Below are positions 48,574-57,638 of a DNA stretch of 64,000 nucleotides, piece after piece (the first letter of the stretch is position 1; the number at the start of each line of letters is the position of its first letter). The notes below the pieces were generated by a model. That model saw only the letters and a program-made list of their open reading frames with translations, had not been told where the DNA came from and did no database searches. This DNA comes from Peteryoungia ipomoeae (GTDB lineage: Bacteria > Pseudomonadota > Alphaproteobacteria > Rhizobiales > Rhizobiaceae). The stretch lies in contig NZ_STGV01000001.1 in NCBI RefSeq assembly GCF_004912165.1, positions 682,001 through 746,000 of the forward strand. Direction: 5' to 3'. Made by a program: the position numbers and the translations under genes.

Positions 48574-49492
48574 GATGATGCGTCCCTTCCGGCGACGTTT
48601 TCAAAGAAGATGGTGCGTGCTCATGCTCGTGCCGATGACCGTGATGGGATGCATGAGCCCCATGGTCATTGTCATGATCATGGGCATGATGGTGGCCGTC
48701 GTCGGGATGGCAATGATCGGTAACACTTCCATCAGCATGGAGGACACGCCCGTCCGGCAAATGGGTATGATCGTGATCGTGGCTGTAAACCGCCAGCGTG
48801 CCTGCCGCCTTGCCGCCGAAGAGACGCATATATTCCGGGCTGCGACTGACGGCTGCCGGCGTTCCACGGCAACACACATGCCCATTGAGGCAGATCACCG
48901 TATCGGTTGCCGCCATCACCACATGAAGATCATGCGAGATCAGGAGGATGCCGCATTGGCTCTTGTCACGGATGGAGGTGATCAGCTCGTAGAGGGCAAT
49001 CTCACCTGAGAAATCCACGCCCTGCACCGGCTCGTCGAGAACGAGGATGTCGGGTTGACGCGCAATGGCACGCGCAAGCAGCGCACGCTGGAACTCGCCA
49101 CCGGAGAGATGCTGAACTTCTGCACCGGCCAGATGCGCAATGCCGACGGCGTCCAGGGCCGCCTCGATCTCGCTCGCCTTCAGTCTCTGCGTCAACGACA
49201 GCAGACGCCGGACGGTCAACGGCATGGTCCAATCAACCGAAAGTTTTTGCGGCACATAGCCGACCTTCAGTCCAGGCTTCCGCTTCACCGTTCCTTCGTT
49301 GGCCGAGAGAACGCCAATCGCCATCTTCGCAGTCGTCGATTTGCCCGAACCGTTCGGCCCGATCAACGTGACGATCTCGCCTGGGGCAACGGACAGATCG
49401 ACACCCCTCACCAACCATCGGCCATTGCGCTGGATACCGGCCCCCTCGAGCCGGACCAGATGCGAGCTTGAAATCGGAGTGCTGCCCGTCAT
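48563..49492 (-). CDS. znuC: Zinc ABC transporter ATP-binding protein ZnuC with His-rich tail
   Basis: A 309-residue ATPase. The ABC core (about 10-230) has the Walker A GPNGSGKST, signature LSGGEFQRALLARAIA, Walker B ILVLDEP and His-loop LLISHDLHVV. From about residue 236 the tail is extremely His-rich (more than 20 His in about 74 residues) and would bind zinc. ZnuC proteins are usually near 250 residues, so the tail is an addition. The start at 49492 follows GGGATC; the frame extends 21 codons further without support. Divergent from znuA, with palindromes between them. Confidence 0.95.
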   Translation of the reverse strand: MTGSTPISSSHLVRLEGAGIQRNGRWLVRGVDLSVAPGEIVTLIGPNGSGKSTTAKMAIGVLSANEGTVKRKPGLKVGYVPQKLSVDWTMPLTVRRLLSLTQRLKASEIEAALDAVGIAHLAGAEVQHLSGGEFQRALLARAIARQPDILVLDEPVQGVDFSGEIALYELITSIRDKSQCGILLISHDLHVVMAATDTVICLNGHVCCRGTPAAVSRSPEYMRLFGGKAAGTLAVYSHDHDHTHLPDGRVLHADGSVTDHCHPDDGHHHAHDHDNDHGAHASHHGHRHEHEHAPSSLKTSPEGTHHHVR

Positions 49493-49535
49493 GAAAGATC
49501 CCGGAAAATAGCTGTTGCGCCGTGATATGGCACAC

Positions 49536-49570
49536 GTTATAGCGTAACGCAACAAACGTAACTGTATTAC
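49536..49570. promoter_or_regulatory. Likely Zur operator region between znuC and znuA
   Basis: Two interrupted palindromes of the form GTTA-N5-TAAC (49536-49548) and GTAA-N5-TTAC (49558-49570) lie in the 98-bp interval between the divergent starts. Their spacing and AT-rich arms fit Zur-type sites, and the first resembles the GTTATA-containing core of known alphaproteobacterial Zur boxes. The match to a consensus is by eye. Confidence 0.6.
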
Positions 49571-49590
49571 ATTACGAACGGAAGCCTGTC

Positions 49591-50607
49591 ATGCATCGTC
49601 AATTCTCCCTCGCCGCTTCAGTCGCCGCGCTCTGCCTTCTTCCAGGCGTCGCCTTCGCGGCCCCGCAGGTGGTCGCCTCGGTTAAACCCATCCATTCGCT
49701 GGTTGCCTCGGTGATGAAGGGCGTGGGTGAACCCGCTTTGATTGTCGAAGGCGGTGCCTCGCCACATACCTATTCGATGAAGCCATCGAACGCGCGCGCT
49801 TTGGAGAGCGCGGATGTCGTTTTCTGGGTCGGTTCTGGATTGGAGGCGTTTCTCGACAAGCCACTCGAGGCGCTCGCCGGGGATGCAAAAGTCGTTGAGC
49901 TTGAGGACGTTGACGGGCTGCGCAAGCTGCCGTTCCGGGAAGGTGGCGCCTTCGAGGCGCATGACCACGGAGAGGGTGAGCACGCCCATGGATCGCATGA
50001 TGACCATGACCATGCGGGGCACGATCACGGCCATGATGCTCACGCCGAGGACAGCGGGCACGAGCATCATGAGGGCGACGGACATTCGCATGGTGGCTCT
50101 GACATGCACCTTTGGCTCGACCCCAACAATGCCAGCTTGATGGCCAAGGCCATCGCAGTAACACTTTCTGAAGCTGATCCGGACAATGCTGCGACTTATG
50201 CGGAGAATCTGAAAGCACTCCAGGCTGAACTCACAGCTCTCGATGACGAGATCCGCAACACGCTTGCCCCGACTGCAGGCAAGCGCGCGGTGGTGTTCCA
50301 TGACGCCTATCAGTATTTTGAGACGCACTACGGCCTGCGTATCGCCGGCTCGATTACCGTGAGCCCGGAGACGATGCCGGGAGCGGAACGGCTTTCGGAA
50401 ATCAAGGCAAAGATTGCAGAGCTTGATGTCGCCTGCGTGTTTGCCGAACCACAATTCGATACGCGTCTCGTCGAGGTTGTTACGGCAGGCACAAATGCGA
50501 AGATCGGCACGCTCGATCCCGAAGGCGCGACCTTCGAGCCAGGTGCCGCTCTCTATAGCGATCTTATGCGCAAGCTTGCCACATCTGCTGCGGAGTGCAT
50601 GGGCTAA
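49591..50607 (+). CDS. znuA: Zinc ABC transporter substrate-binding protein ZnuA
   Basis: A 338-residue periplasmic protein of the cluster 9 metal-binding family. A signal peptide (about 1-23) precedes two lobes joined by a long helix. Metal ligands: His in PIHSLVASVM, His in GASPHTY, and others in the second lobe (VVFHDAYQYFETHYG, and the Glu-Asp region EPQFDTRLVE). The loop between the lobes is strongly His-rich (about 125-170), typical of zinc-type ZnuA and absent from manganese-type relatives. Divergent from znuCB-zur and presumably under the same repressor. Confidence 0.96.
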   Translation: MHRQFSLAASVAALCLLPGVAFAAPQVVASVKPIHSLVASVMKGVGEPALIVEGGASPHTYSMKPSNARALESADVVFWVGSGLEAFLDKPLEALAGDAKVVELEDVDGLRKLPFREGGAFEAHDHGEGEHAHGSHDDHDHAGHDHGHDAHAEDSGHEHHEGDGHSHGGSDMHLWLDPNNASLMAKAIAVTLSEADPDNAATYAENLKALQAELTALDDEIRNTLAPTAGKRAVVFHDAYQYFETHYGLRIAGSITVSPETMPGAERLSEIKAKIAELDVACVFAEPQFDTRLVEVVTAGTNAKIGTLDPEGATFEPGAALYSDLMRKLATSAAECMG

Positions 50608-50664
50608 GGCCCACAATTGATCGAGCAAGGATTATAGAAACAGCGTTGCGGCGAGGACCTGTCG

Positions 50665-51840
50665 TCAGATTCGACCTTTTCGCCGCAACACATCAAGCAC
50701 GATTTCGGCCCCGGCATCGCCTGCCGGCTCGGGCGTGGCCATCTTGTCGTGCACGTCTGCAAAACCCGCCAGCATGGCCGCACGTTGCTCAGTATCGGCG
50801 CGCAAGCGCTCCGCCCAGCGGACAAGGCTGCCGGGCCTGACGACCTCATTGAAATATTCGGGAATGACCACGTAGTCGGCAATCAAGTTCGGCAAGGCGC
50901 CGGTCCATACCTTGATGCGGCTGCTTATCAAGCGAACAATCCAGTCTGCCTTATAGACAGAGACAGTGGGAACGGACGCCAGCGCGAGTTCGAGAATAAC
51001 GGTGCCCGATGCCGCCCATGCCATGTCCGCCTCGGCAAAGGCTCGAAGCTTGCCATCTTCGCCCACCACAATCTCCGGCTTCAAGCGCCAGTCCTTGGTC
51101 AGCATCCTCACGAGCTCTTCCTGATGCGGCACGGTCGGCAGGAGGAGACGAGGATCTCCGTTGCGGCTGGCAAAGATCTCCGCAGCCTCTCCCATCACGG
51201 GCAACAGATGGTTGATCTCACTCGACCGCGAACCTGGTAAAAGCAGAAGCGTCGCCGGCGCACCAGCGCCCTCACCTTTTCGAGCCATTCGCTGTGCCCT
51301 GACCGCAAGCAGGCCGGCATGGCTTGCAAGCCGGTGGCCAATGAAATGGGTCTTCGGGCCACCCAGCCGCTGCATGACCTCGGGTTCAAATGGCAAGACA
51401 GCCAGCACCTCATCGACATAGGCAAGCATGGCCTGGGCACGGTATTCCTTCCAGGCCCAGACGCTTGGGCAGACATATTTGATGACGGGAACATCGGGCA
51501 ACCGTTGACGCAGCTTCTTTGCCACGCGGTGGGTGAAGTCCGGACTGTCGACCAAAAGCACCAGATCCGGTTTGGCGTCAGCGATCTGCGCGGCAGTCAG
51601 AGAAATCAGCCGTATCAGCCGCGGCAATTTTGCAAGCACGGCCGTAAAGCCCATGATCGACAGTTCGGAAAAATCGAAGAACGAGCGCAGACCCTGTTGC
51701 TGCAAAGCCGGGCCGCCCACACCGACGAGATCCACTTGCCCCGAATAACGCTTCTTCAAAGCCGCAATCAGATCTGCACCCAAGAGATCGCCTGAGACTT
51801 CTCCGGCAACAACCGCAATCTTCAGGGCTCTGTCATGCAT
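50665..51840 (-). CDS. lpxB: Lipid-A-disaccharide synthase
   Basis: A 391-residue GT19 glycosyltransferase joining two acylated glucosamines to lipid A disaccharide 1-phosphate. Signatures: VVAGEVSGDLLGADLIAAL at the start, VLPFEPEVMQRLGGPKTHFIGHRL, LLLPGSRSSEINHLLPV and AASGTVILELALASVPTVSVYKA. The start at 51840 overlaps the lpxI stop (TGATG), so it is coupled. Last gene of the lipid A run. Confidence 0.97.
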   Translation of the reverse strand: MHDRALKIAVVAGEVSGDLLGADLIAALKKRYSGQVDLVGVGGPALQQQGLRSFFDFSELSIMGFTAVLAKLPRLIRLISLTAAQIADAKPDLVLLVDSPDFTHRVAKKLRQRLPDVPVIKYVCPSVWAWKEYRAQAMLAYVDEVLAVLPFEPEVMQRLGGPKTHFIGHRLASHAGLLAVRAQRMARKGEGAGAPATLLLLPGSRSSEINHLLPVMGEAAEIFASRNGDPRLLLPTVPHQEELVRMLTKDWRLKPEIVVGEDGKLRAFAEADMAWAASGTVILELALASVPTVSVYKADWIVRLISSRIKVWTGALPNLIADYVVIPEYFNEVVRPGSLVRWAERLRADTEQRAAMLAGFADVHDKMATPEPAGDAGAEIVLDVLRRKGRI

Positions 51841-52724
51841 CAGGTTTCGCTTTCGCTCTTGTCTATACCCGTGATGAAGATACCGGCCTCGTCTGCCTTG
51901 CGGATCATTGCTTCGCGTTCGACGACAAGTGCACGACCGGCCTCGACCGCAATGCCCGCAAGGCCAGCTTTCACAGCATTTTCGACAGTGGAAACACCGA
52001 TGGTCGGCAAGTCCACCCTGACATCCTGCTGCGGCTTGCACAGCTTGACGAGAACGCCTTTGCGACGTTGGGAGATGCGCCCATCTGCCCGCAACTGCGC
52101 CACGCGATGCAACATCGCATCCGTGCCCTCGACACCTTCCAGAGCGACAATACGTCCGCCGACGGCGACCGCACCCTGGCCGACATCAAGGAGACCCAAA
52201 GCGACAGCCGCAGCGCTCGCCCGAGCAATATCCCGTTCATCTTCTGCTGTCGGAACTCTTGCGCCGATCGGTCCCAAGGTTGCAAGCAGCGAAGGCAAAA
52301 TCTGGTGCGCCCCGACAACCTGGCAGCCTTGCGCTTCAAGCAGGGAGATGACCATGCGCAAAACCGCGTCATCCCCGCCGGACAAGAGAGTCTTCAAGGC
52401 GACAGGCAATTTCAGGATCGAGCGCAGATTGACGCGAATGTCAGAAAACAGCGGCCGACGCTTGACAGCGCCTGACATGACGACGCGCTTGATACCTTCC
52501 CGCGCAATCGTATCCGCAAGGCCCTTCAGATCGCCGACACCAATGACATCGGACTGAAAACCATCAAACGGATCGTCGGCTTCGTTCCTCAGCCGAAAGA
52601 TGAAAGGATCTTCGCCGACTTCGCGTGCTGCCTCAGCGATATAGAGCGGCAGCTTGCCGCTGCCAGCGACAATCGCGAGCCGCCCTTTGATCTGCGCACC
52701 CGATGTCGCTACGCCGGGCCGCAT
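51840..52724 (-). CDS. lpxI: UDP-2,3-diacylglucosamine pyrophosphatase LpxI
   Basis: A 294-residue LpxI (DUF1009) enzyme that hydrolyses UDP-2,3-diacylglucosamine to lipid X; it replaces LpxH in alphaproteobacteria. Signatures: RLAIVAGSGKLPLYIAEAA near the start, GRIVALEGVEGTDAMLHR in the middle, and the C-terminal DLPTIGVSTVENAVKAGLAGIAVEAG (in two runs). The start at 52724 lies 4 bp past the lpxA stop, so the genes are tightly coupled. Confidence 0.95.
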   Translation of the reverse strand: MRPGVATSGAQIKGRLAIVAGSGKLPLYIAEAAREVGEDPFIFRLRNEADDPFDGFQSDVIGVGDLKGLADTIAREGIKRVVMSGAVKRRPLFSDIRVNLRSILKLPVALKTLLSGGDDAVLRMVISLLEAQGCQVVGAHQILPSLLATLGPIGARVPTAEDERDIARASAAAVALGLLDVGQGAVAVGGRIVALEGVEGTDAMLHRVAQLRADGRISQRRKGVLVKLCKPQQDVRVDLPTIGVSTVENAVKAGLAGIAVEAGRALVVEREAMIRKADEAGIFITGIDKSESET

Positions 52725-52728
52725 GGCG

Positions 52729-53544
52729 TCAGGACTTGCCGCGGTTGGGCGAAGACAGGGCTCGATCACTTTCTGCCGATATGAAATCCAGAATTTCAAT
52801 GACCTGCGCGCAATCGCGGTATTCGTCGCGGATGGCTGCCGCATTGTCGCGGGCCGAGCCCTCGCCCTCGAAGATCTGCTTGAACGCCCGCCGCACCTGG
52901 TGAATGACGGATCGTTCAACGCCCGCGCGCGTCATGCCAACCACGTTGAGGCCGCCCAGAATCCCGGGATTGCCGTTCAACATGCCATAGGGAATAACGT
53001 CGTAACTTACGGCAGAGAGACCGCCGATAAAGGCATAGCGTCCGATGCGGGTGAACTGGTGAACCGCGCAGCCGCCGCTTAAGATAACATGATCATCAAC
53101 GCGAACATGCCCTGCCAGCATCACGTTGTTGGACAGGATAATATTGTCGCCAAGGATGCAGTCATGCGCGACATGCGAATTGGCAAGAAACAGGCAATTG
53201 TTGCCGACGCGCGTGATCCCGCCGCCACCAACCGTGCCGCAGTTCATCGTCACACCTTCACGAATGGTGCAATTCGCGCCGACCACGAGCGTCGAATTCT
53301 CGCCTGCTTCGTGAAGGCTCTGCGAAACCCCGCCAATCACCGCCATCGGATGAATTGTTGTCCCGGGCCCGACTTCGGTGAACCCCGTCACGACCGCGTT
53401 CGAAATCAGCTCGACACCGTCCTTCAGAGTGACACGAGGCCCAACCCGGCAAAATGCTCCGATCCGAACGTTCTCGCCGATGATTGCCCCGTCCTCGACG
53501 ACTGCCATCGGATGGATGACGGCGGAAGCGGCAATCTGGCTCAT
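52729..53544 (-). CDS. lpxA: Acyl-ACP:UDP-N-acetylglucosamine O-acyltransferase
   Basis: A 271-residue left-handed beta-helix enzyme, the first step of lipid A synthesis. The hexapeptide repeat region fills residues 1-190, with the catalytic His in [13 protein letters not shown] and the acyl-ACP/UDP-GlcNAc region [19 protein letters not shown] (in two runs); the C-terminal helical domain ends with [19 protein letters not shown]. The ATG at 53544 overlaps the fabZ stop (ATGA). Confidence 0.97.
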   Translation of the reverse strand: MSQIAASAVIHPMAVVEDGAIIGENVRIGAFCRVGPRVTLKDGVELISNAVVTGFTEVGPGTTIHPMAVIGGVSQSLHEAGENSTLVVGANCTIREGVTMNCGTVGGGGITRVGNNCLFLANSHVAHDCILGDNIILSNNVMLAGHVRVDDHVILSGGCAVHQFTRIGRYAFIGGLSAVSYDVIPYGMLNGNPGILGGLNVVGMTRAGVERSVIHQVRRAFKQIFEGEGSARDNAAAIRDEYRDCAQVIEILDFISAESDRALSSPNRGKS

Positions 53545-54008
53545 TTTGCGTCCTTGCGCATGATCATCGCACCGATGTCTGCTTCTGCGGCAAGCGCGCC
53601 GTCGACTTTGGCTTCGCAATGGAACTTCCAGATGTTTCCACGCTGCTTCTGCTTCACGACATGAAATTCAACCCGATCACCCGGAACAACAGGCTTGCGG
53701 AAACGGGCATTGTCGATCGTCATGAAGTAGACGAGATTGCCAGCCTCACCCTGCTTGCGGGCACAGATTGCACCCGCGGTCTGGGCCATGCCCTCAACCA
53801 GAAGAACTCCGGGCATAATCGGCGCATCCGGAAAGTGACCGGTAAAATGCGGCTCGTTGGCCGTAACATTCTTGATGCCGATGGCCGAGTTGTCGCCATC
53901 GATCTCAATGATCTTATCCACCAGCAGGAATGGGTAGCGGTGCGGTAGGAGCTTCATGATCTCCAGAATGTCTGCCGAACCCAGTTCCCCGTTTGCGACC
54001 TCAGTCAT
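53541..54008 (-). CDS. fabZ: 3-hydroxyacyl-ACP dehydratase FabZ
   Basis: A 155-residue hot-dog fold enzyme of fatty acid elongation. Signatures: [17 protein letters not shown] with the catalytic His, [22 protein letters not shown] with the catalytic Glu, and [12 protein letters not shown]. The ATG at 54008 overlaps the 3' end of lpxD by 8 bp; the frame extends 33 codons further without support. It sits between lpxD and lpxA as in most proteobacteria. Confidence 0.97.
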   Translation of the reverse strand: MTEVANGELGSADILEIMKLLPHRYPFLLVDKIIEIDGDNSAIGIKNVTANEPHFTGHFPDAPIMPGVLLVEGMAQTAGAICARKQGEAGNLVYFMTIDNARFRKPVVPGDRVEFHVVKQKQRGNIWKFHCEAKVDGALAAEADIGAMIMRKDAK

Positions 54009-55065
54009 TGTTCGCTCCCTTGTCCTTGGTGCGGCTGTCATAGCGGCTGAGCGTTTCGGCCACTTCCCGCAAATAATCCTTGAGCGGGCGCGCAGGCACA
54101 CCACCAAATTTTTCGCCGGGCGGCACGTCTGCCAGTACGCCGCTCATGGCCGCGATCTGGGCGCCATCGCCGATCTTGATGTGGCCGTTGACGCCAGCGG
54201 CGCCGCCGATCATGACCCCATCACCAATCACCGTGCTGCCGGCAATGCCGACCTGGCTGACGATTCCACAATGTCGGCCAATGCGGACATTGTGACCAAT
54301 CTGAACCAGATTGTCGATCTTTGTGCCCTCGCCCACCACGGTGTCATCCATGGTGCCGCGGTCGATCGTCGTGTTTGCGCCGATCTCGACGTGATCTTGA
54401 ATGATGACGCGTCCGACCTGAACGATCTTCAGCATGCCGCGCGGGCCTGGTGCATAGCCGAAACCATCCTGGCCAATGCGCGCGCCATTGTGAATGATCA
54501 CATTGTTGCCGACCAGCGCCACCTGCACGGTGGCACCTGCTGCAATCGTGCAATCCCGTCCGATCTTGACATTCGGACCGATCACCGCGCCCGGGCCAAT
54601 CCGCGTGCCGCTGCCAATTTCGGCTCCCGCACCGATTACGGCCATCGGTTCAATTTCGACGCCCTCTTCGAGCCGGGCGGTCGGGTCGACAAAAGTCGCG
54701 GATGAGATGTTCTGCGAGGCCGTCGTCATCGACGCGGGACGCAAGCCTGCAGGATGCAGCAAGCCACCTGCCAGCGCGAAAGCCGTATGGGCGCTTTTTG
54801 CAATCAAAACCGGAATGTGCGGAGGAATGAGGCTGACAAGCGCCTTTTCGCAGTAGATCGCGGTGGCTTTGCAAGTCTCGAGGTCGGCGCGATTGCGGCG
54901 CGACAGGATGTAGCACACATCCCCGTCTCCTGCGCGCGCAACCGGCGAGACGGACCTTACGATCCGCCCGCCTGCGCTTGCATCGGAGAGTTCCGCCCCG
55001 GTTTTAGCGGCCAATTCGGCCAGCGTAATCCCGGAATGGGGCGGAAAAAATTCATTCTGCATCAT
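54001..55065 (-). CDS. lpxD: UDP-3-O-(3-hydroxyacyl)glucosamine N-acyltransferase
   Basis: A 354-residue left-handed beta-helix acyltransferase, third step of lipid A synthesis. An N-terminal uridine-binding domain (about 1-100) with [16 protein letters not shown] is followed by hexapeptide repeats with the catalytic His in [18 protein letters not shown], and a short C-terminal helix with [10 protein letters not shown]. Two ATGs at 55065 and 55062 are equally plausible starts; GGAGCG lies upstream. The bamA gene precedes it by 51 bp. Confidence 0.97.
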   Translation of the reverse strand: MMQNEFFPPHSGITLAELAAKTGAELSDASAGGRIVRSVSPVARAGDGDVCYILSRRNRADLETCKATAIYCEKALVSLIPPHIPVLIAKSAHTAFALAGGLLHPAGLRPASMTTASQNISSATFVDPTARLEEGVEIEPMAVIGAGAEIGSGTRIGPGAVIGPNVKIGRDCTIAAGATVQVALVGNNVIIHNGARIGQDGFGYAPGPRGMLKIVQVGRVIIQDHVEIGANTTIDRGTMDDTVVGEGTKIDNLVQIGHNVRIGRHCGIVSQVGIAGSTVIGDGVMIGGAAGVNGHIKIGDGAQIAAMSGVLADVPPGEKFGGVPARPLKDYLREVAETLSRYDSRTKDKGANND

Positions 55066-55115
55066 CAGCAAACGCTCCAGAACGTCAAACTGTCAGCTGT
55101 TCTGGAAGACCAGTC

Positions 55116-57443
55116 TTAGAACTGGTTTGCCATGCTGAAGCGGAATTCCTGCGTTTCGTCGAAGTCTTCCTTCGCGACCGGAACAGCGTAATCGACGCGC
55201 AGAGCACCGAAAGGCGAGTTCCAGATCACGCCGACACCGGCGGATGCACGCAGAGACATGTCCGTACCCTGAGCACCACCTGCGTTTGCCAACTCGCCGC
55301 CGTAAAGCGTACCAGCATCGGCGAAGACGGCGCCGCGGAAGTTCAGATCCTGCGGAACGAAGGGCATCGGGAACGTCGCTTCAGCTGATGCAGTGAAGTA
55401 GGTCGTGCCACCAAGCGCATCGCCGTTCAGACGAGGGCCAATACCGCTGTTGTCGAAGCCACGGATTTCCTTGCCGCCAAGCTTGAACTGGTCAAAGACG
55501 TTCAAGTTGTCGCCAAGAGCAACCACGTGACCTGCCGAACCCGCCAGCGAGCCGACCACGTCAAACTCGTCAGACAGCGTGTAGAACATACGCGCCCTAG
55601 CATAGGCCTTGTAGTATTCCGAGTCGCCGCCGAGGCCCGCATATTCATGCGTGAAGCTCGCATAGATACCCTCATGCGGGTTCTGGCGGTCGTCGACGGT
55701 GTTGTAGACGAGCGAATGACCGACGATCGACTGCTTCCAAGTACCCTGGTTGATCACATCGAGATATGGCTGAGACGTGTTTACGATCGTCGCACCGTCG
55801 TTGATGTAGTCGATTTCCTTGTAGGTATAGCGCAGTGTGGTTGCCAGATCTTCAGTGATCGGCGCCGTCACGCGCACGGTACCGCCCTGCTCCTCGTAAT
55901 CGTAATAGGTGTTGCTGCTGGTCGAGCTCTTGAAGAGGTCGAAGCCGGCGGCAAGACGATAGCCGAGGAAATAAGGCTCGGTGAAGGAGAAGTTGTAGGT
56001 GCGGGCTTCATCGAAGCCACCACCGGCAGCCACGCGAATGAACTGACCACGGCCGAGGAAGTTCTTTTCTTCCACAGAGGCTTCGAGAACCAGACCACCG
56101 TCACCGACGGAGTAACCGGCACCGATACCAAACGAACCCGTCGGCTGATCCTGCACGTCAACGACCACGACCACGCGGTCCGGCGCACTGCCAGGCTGGG
56201 TCGAGATGTTGACGGCCGAGAAGAAGCCGAGCGCTTCCAGGCGACGCTTCGCCCGCGAAATCGTTTCCTGGTTAAAGGCATCGCCTTCAGAAATGTCGAA
56301 TTCGCGACGGATGACGTAGTCCCGGGTACGGGTGTTGCCGCGAACTTCGATACGCTCGACATAGGCGCGCTCGCCCTGATCGACCAGGAAGGTCACGCCA
56401 ATCGTGTTGGTTTCAAAGTTACGGTCGCCACGCGGCACGACGCGGGCAAAGGGATAACCTGCCGACGAAACGCGGCGGGAGATCGCTTCCATGGATTTTT
56501 GAATATCACGGGCGCTGTAAGTATTGCCGGAGCGAACCTCCAGCAGTCCTTCCAGCTCATCGCCGTTCACGCCATCCACGGTCGACTCGACCGAGATGTC
56601 GCCAAACTTGTAGCGCTGGCCCTCATCAACGGTGATGTTGATCGTGTATTCGTTGCCCGTTTCGTTGAGGACAGCCTCGGACGAGATGACGCGGAAGTCA
56701 GCGTAACCATGGTTGTAGTAGAACTGACGCAGCGCCTCTTCGTCGGCGCGCAGCTTGTCTTCGTTATAGACATCCTTGCGCGTCAGGAACGACAGAACGC
56801 CCGATTCTTTCGTCTGCAGCACGGAGGCGAGACGTCCATCGGAATAGGCATTGTTGCCGACGAAATTGATCGACGAGATCTTGGTGCGATCACCTTCGTT
56901 GATCACGAAAGCGAGATTGACCCGACCCTCGGAAACAGCTGCAGTCTGCGTCGTCACTTCAACGTCGCTGCGACCGATTGCGGCATAAGCCTCACGAATA
57001 CGCTGAATGTCAGCGGTGATGAGGCTTTCGCTGTACGGACCCTGGGGCTGGGTCTGCACAATGCCGGAAAGCTTGTCGTCCTTGATCTTCCGGTTGCCGT
57101 TGAACACAACCTGATTGATCAGCTGGTTTTCCGAAACCGTCACGACCAGCGAACCGCCGGATACGGAGATGCGGACATCGGAGAAGAACCCGGTGGCGTA
57201 AAGACGCTTCACCGATTCATCGATGTCGGCATTGTTGAAATTCTGACCGGGCCTGATCGACAGGTTGGAACGAACAGCTTCCGCGCCCACACGCTGCGCT
57301 CCGCGCACGTCGATGCGCTGGACCACTGCGGCCTCAGCCGGGGATGCCGCACCAAGCACAACCACGCCTGCGCCCGAAGACACGACACCAGCAGACAGCG
57401 CCACCGCCGACACTGCGTTCAAAAATCTTGAACCAGTCTTCAT
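55116..57443 (-). CDS. bamA: Outer membrane protein assembly factor BamA
   Basis: A 775-residue outer membrane insertase. A signal peptide (about 1-35) is followed by five POTRA domains (about 40-430; the first begins AAVVQRIDVRGAQRVGAE) and a 16-strand beta barrel (about 440-775) with the conserved SFTEPYFLGYRLAAGFDLF (in two runs), GYSVGDGGL and GRGQFIRV segments, ending with Phe775. The upstream interval to rseP (57444-57638) carries a long interrupted inverted repeat. Confidence 0.97.
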   Translation of the reverse strand: MKTGSRFLNAVSAVALSAGVVSSGAGVVVLGAASPAEAAVVQRIDVRGAQRVGAEAVRSNLSIRPGQNFNNADIDESVKRLYATGFFSDVRISVSGGSLVVTVSENQLINQVVFNGNRKIKDDKLSGIVQTQPQGPYSESLITADIQRIREAYAAIGRSDVEVTTQTAAVSEGRVNLAFVINEGDRTKISSINFVGNNAYSDGRLASVLQTKESGVLSFLTRKDVYNEDKLRADEEALRQFYYNHGYADFRVISSEAVLNETGNEYTINITVDEGQRYKFGDISVESTVDGVNGDELEGLLEVRSGNTYSARDIQKSMEAISRRVSSAGYPFARVVPRGDRNFETNTIGVTFLVDQGERAYVERIEVRGNTRTRDYVIRREFDISEGDAFNQETISRAKRRLEALGFFSAVNISTQPGSAPDRVVVVVDVQDQPTGSFGIGAGYSVGDGGLVLEASVEEKNFLGRGQFIRVAAGGGFDEARTYNFSFTEPYFLGYRLAAGFDLFKSSTSSNTYYDYEEQGGTVRVTAPITEDLATTLRYTYKEIDYINDGATIVNTSQPYLDVINQGTWKQSIVGHSLVYNTVDDRQNPHEGIYASFTHEYAGLGGDSEYYKAYARARMFYTLSDEFDVVGSLAGSAGHVVALGDNLNVFDQFKLGGKEIRGFDNSGIGPRLNGDALGGTTYFTASAEATFPMPFVPQDLNFRGAVFADAGTLYGGELANAGGAQGTDMSLRASAGVGVIWNSPFGALRVDYAVPVAKEDFDETQEFRFSMANQF

Positions 57444-57550
57444 GTGTATACTTTACCTTCTTCCATTGTCCCGCAAGTCACTACCCCGACTCCGGCCCCA
57501 GTGAGGTTTTACCGGGTTTCACCCTACAAGCAAGACCGCACGTTAATTTC

Positions 57551-57610
57551 TGTTTACTTCGTTTCAAGCCGTGGCCCAATCGCCACTATCAATTTGAAAC
57601 AGCGTAAACA
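57551..57610 (-). promoter_or_regulatory. Long interrupted inverted repeat upstream of bamA
   Basis: Arms of 18 bp (57551-57568 and 57593-57610) match at 14 of 18 positions, with a perfect outer TGTTTAC/GTAAACA and inner GTTTCAA/TTGAAAC. The 24-bp gap between them is unrelated. It lies about 110 bp upstream of the bamA start and 30 bp past the rseP stop; no U-run follows. Confidence 0.45.
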
Positions 57611-57638
57611 AATCCCTTCTAATCTACCTTTTGGACAG

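Noticed and set aside
55527-57431. A 634-codon plus-strand frame opposite bamA
   Set aside because: Antisense to bamA; composition is that expected from the complementary frame.
57543-57557. CtrA-like site TTAA-N7-TTAC near the bamA inverted repeat
   Set aside because: The second half is imperfect and it overlaps the left arm, so chance is likely.
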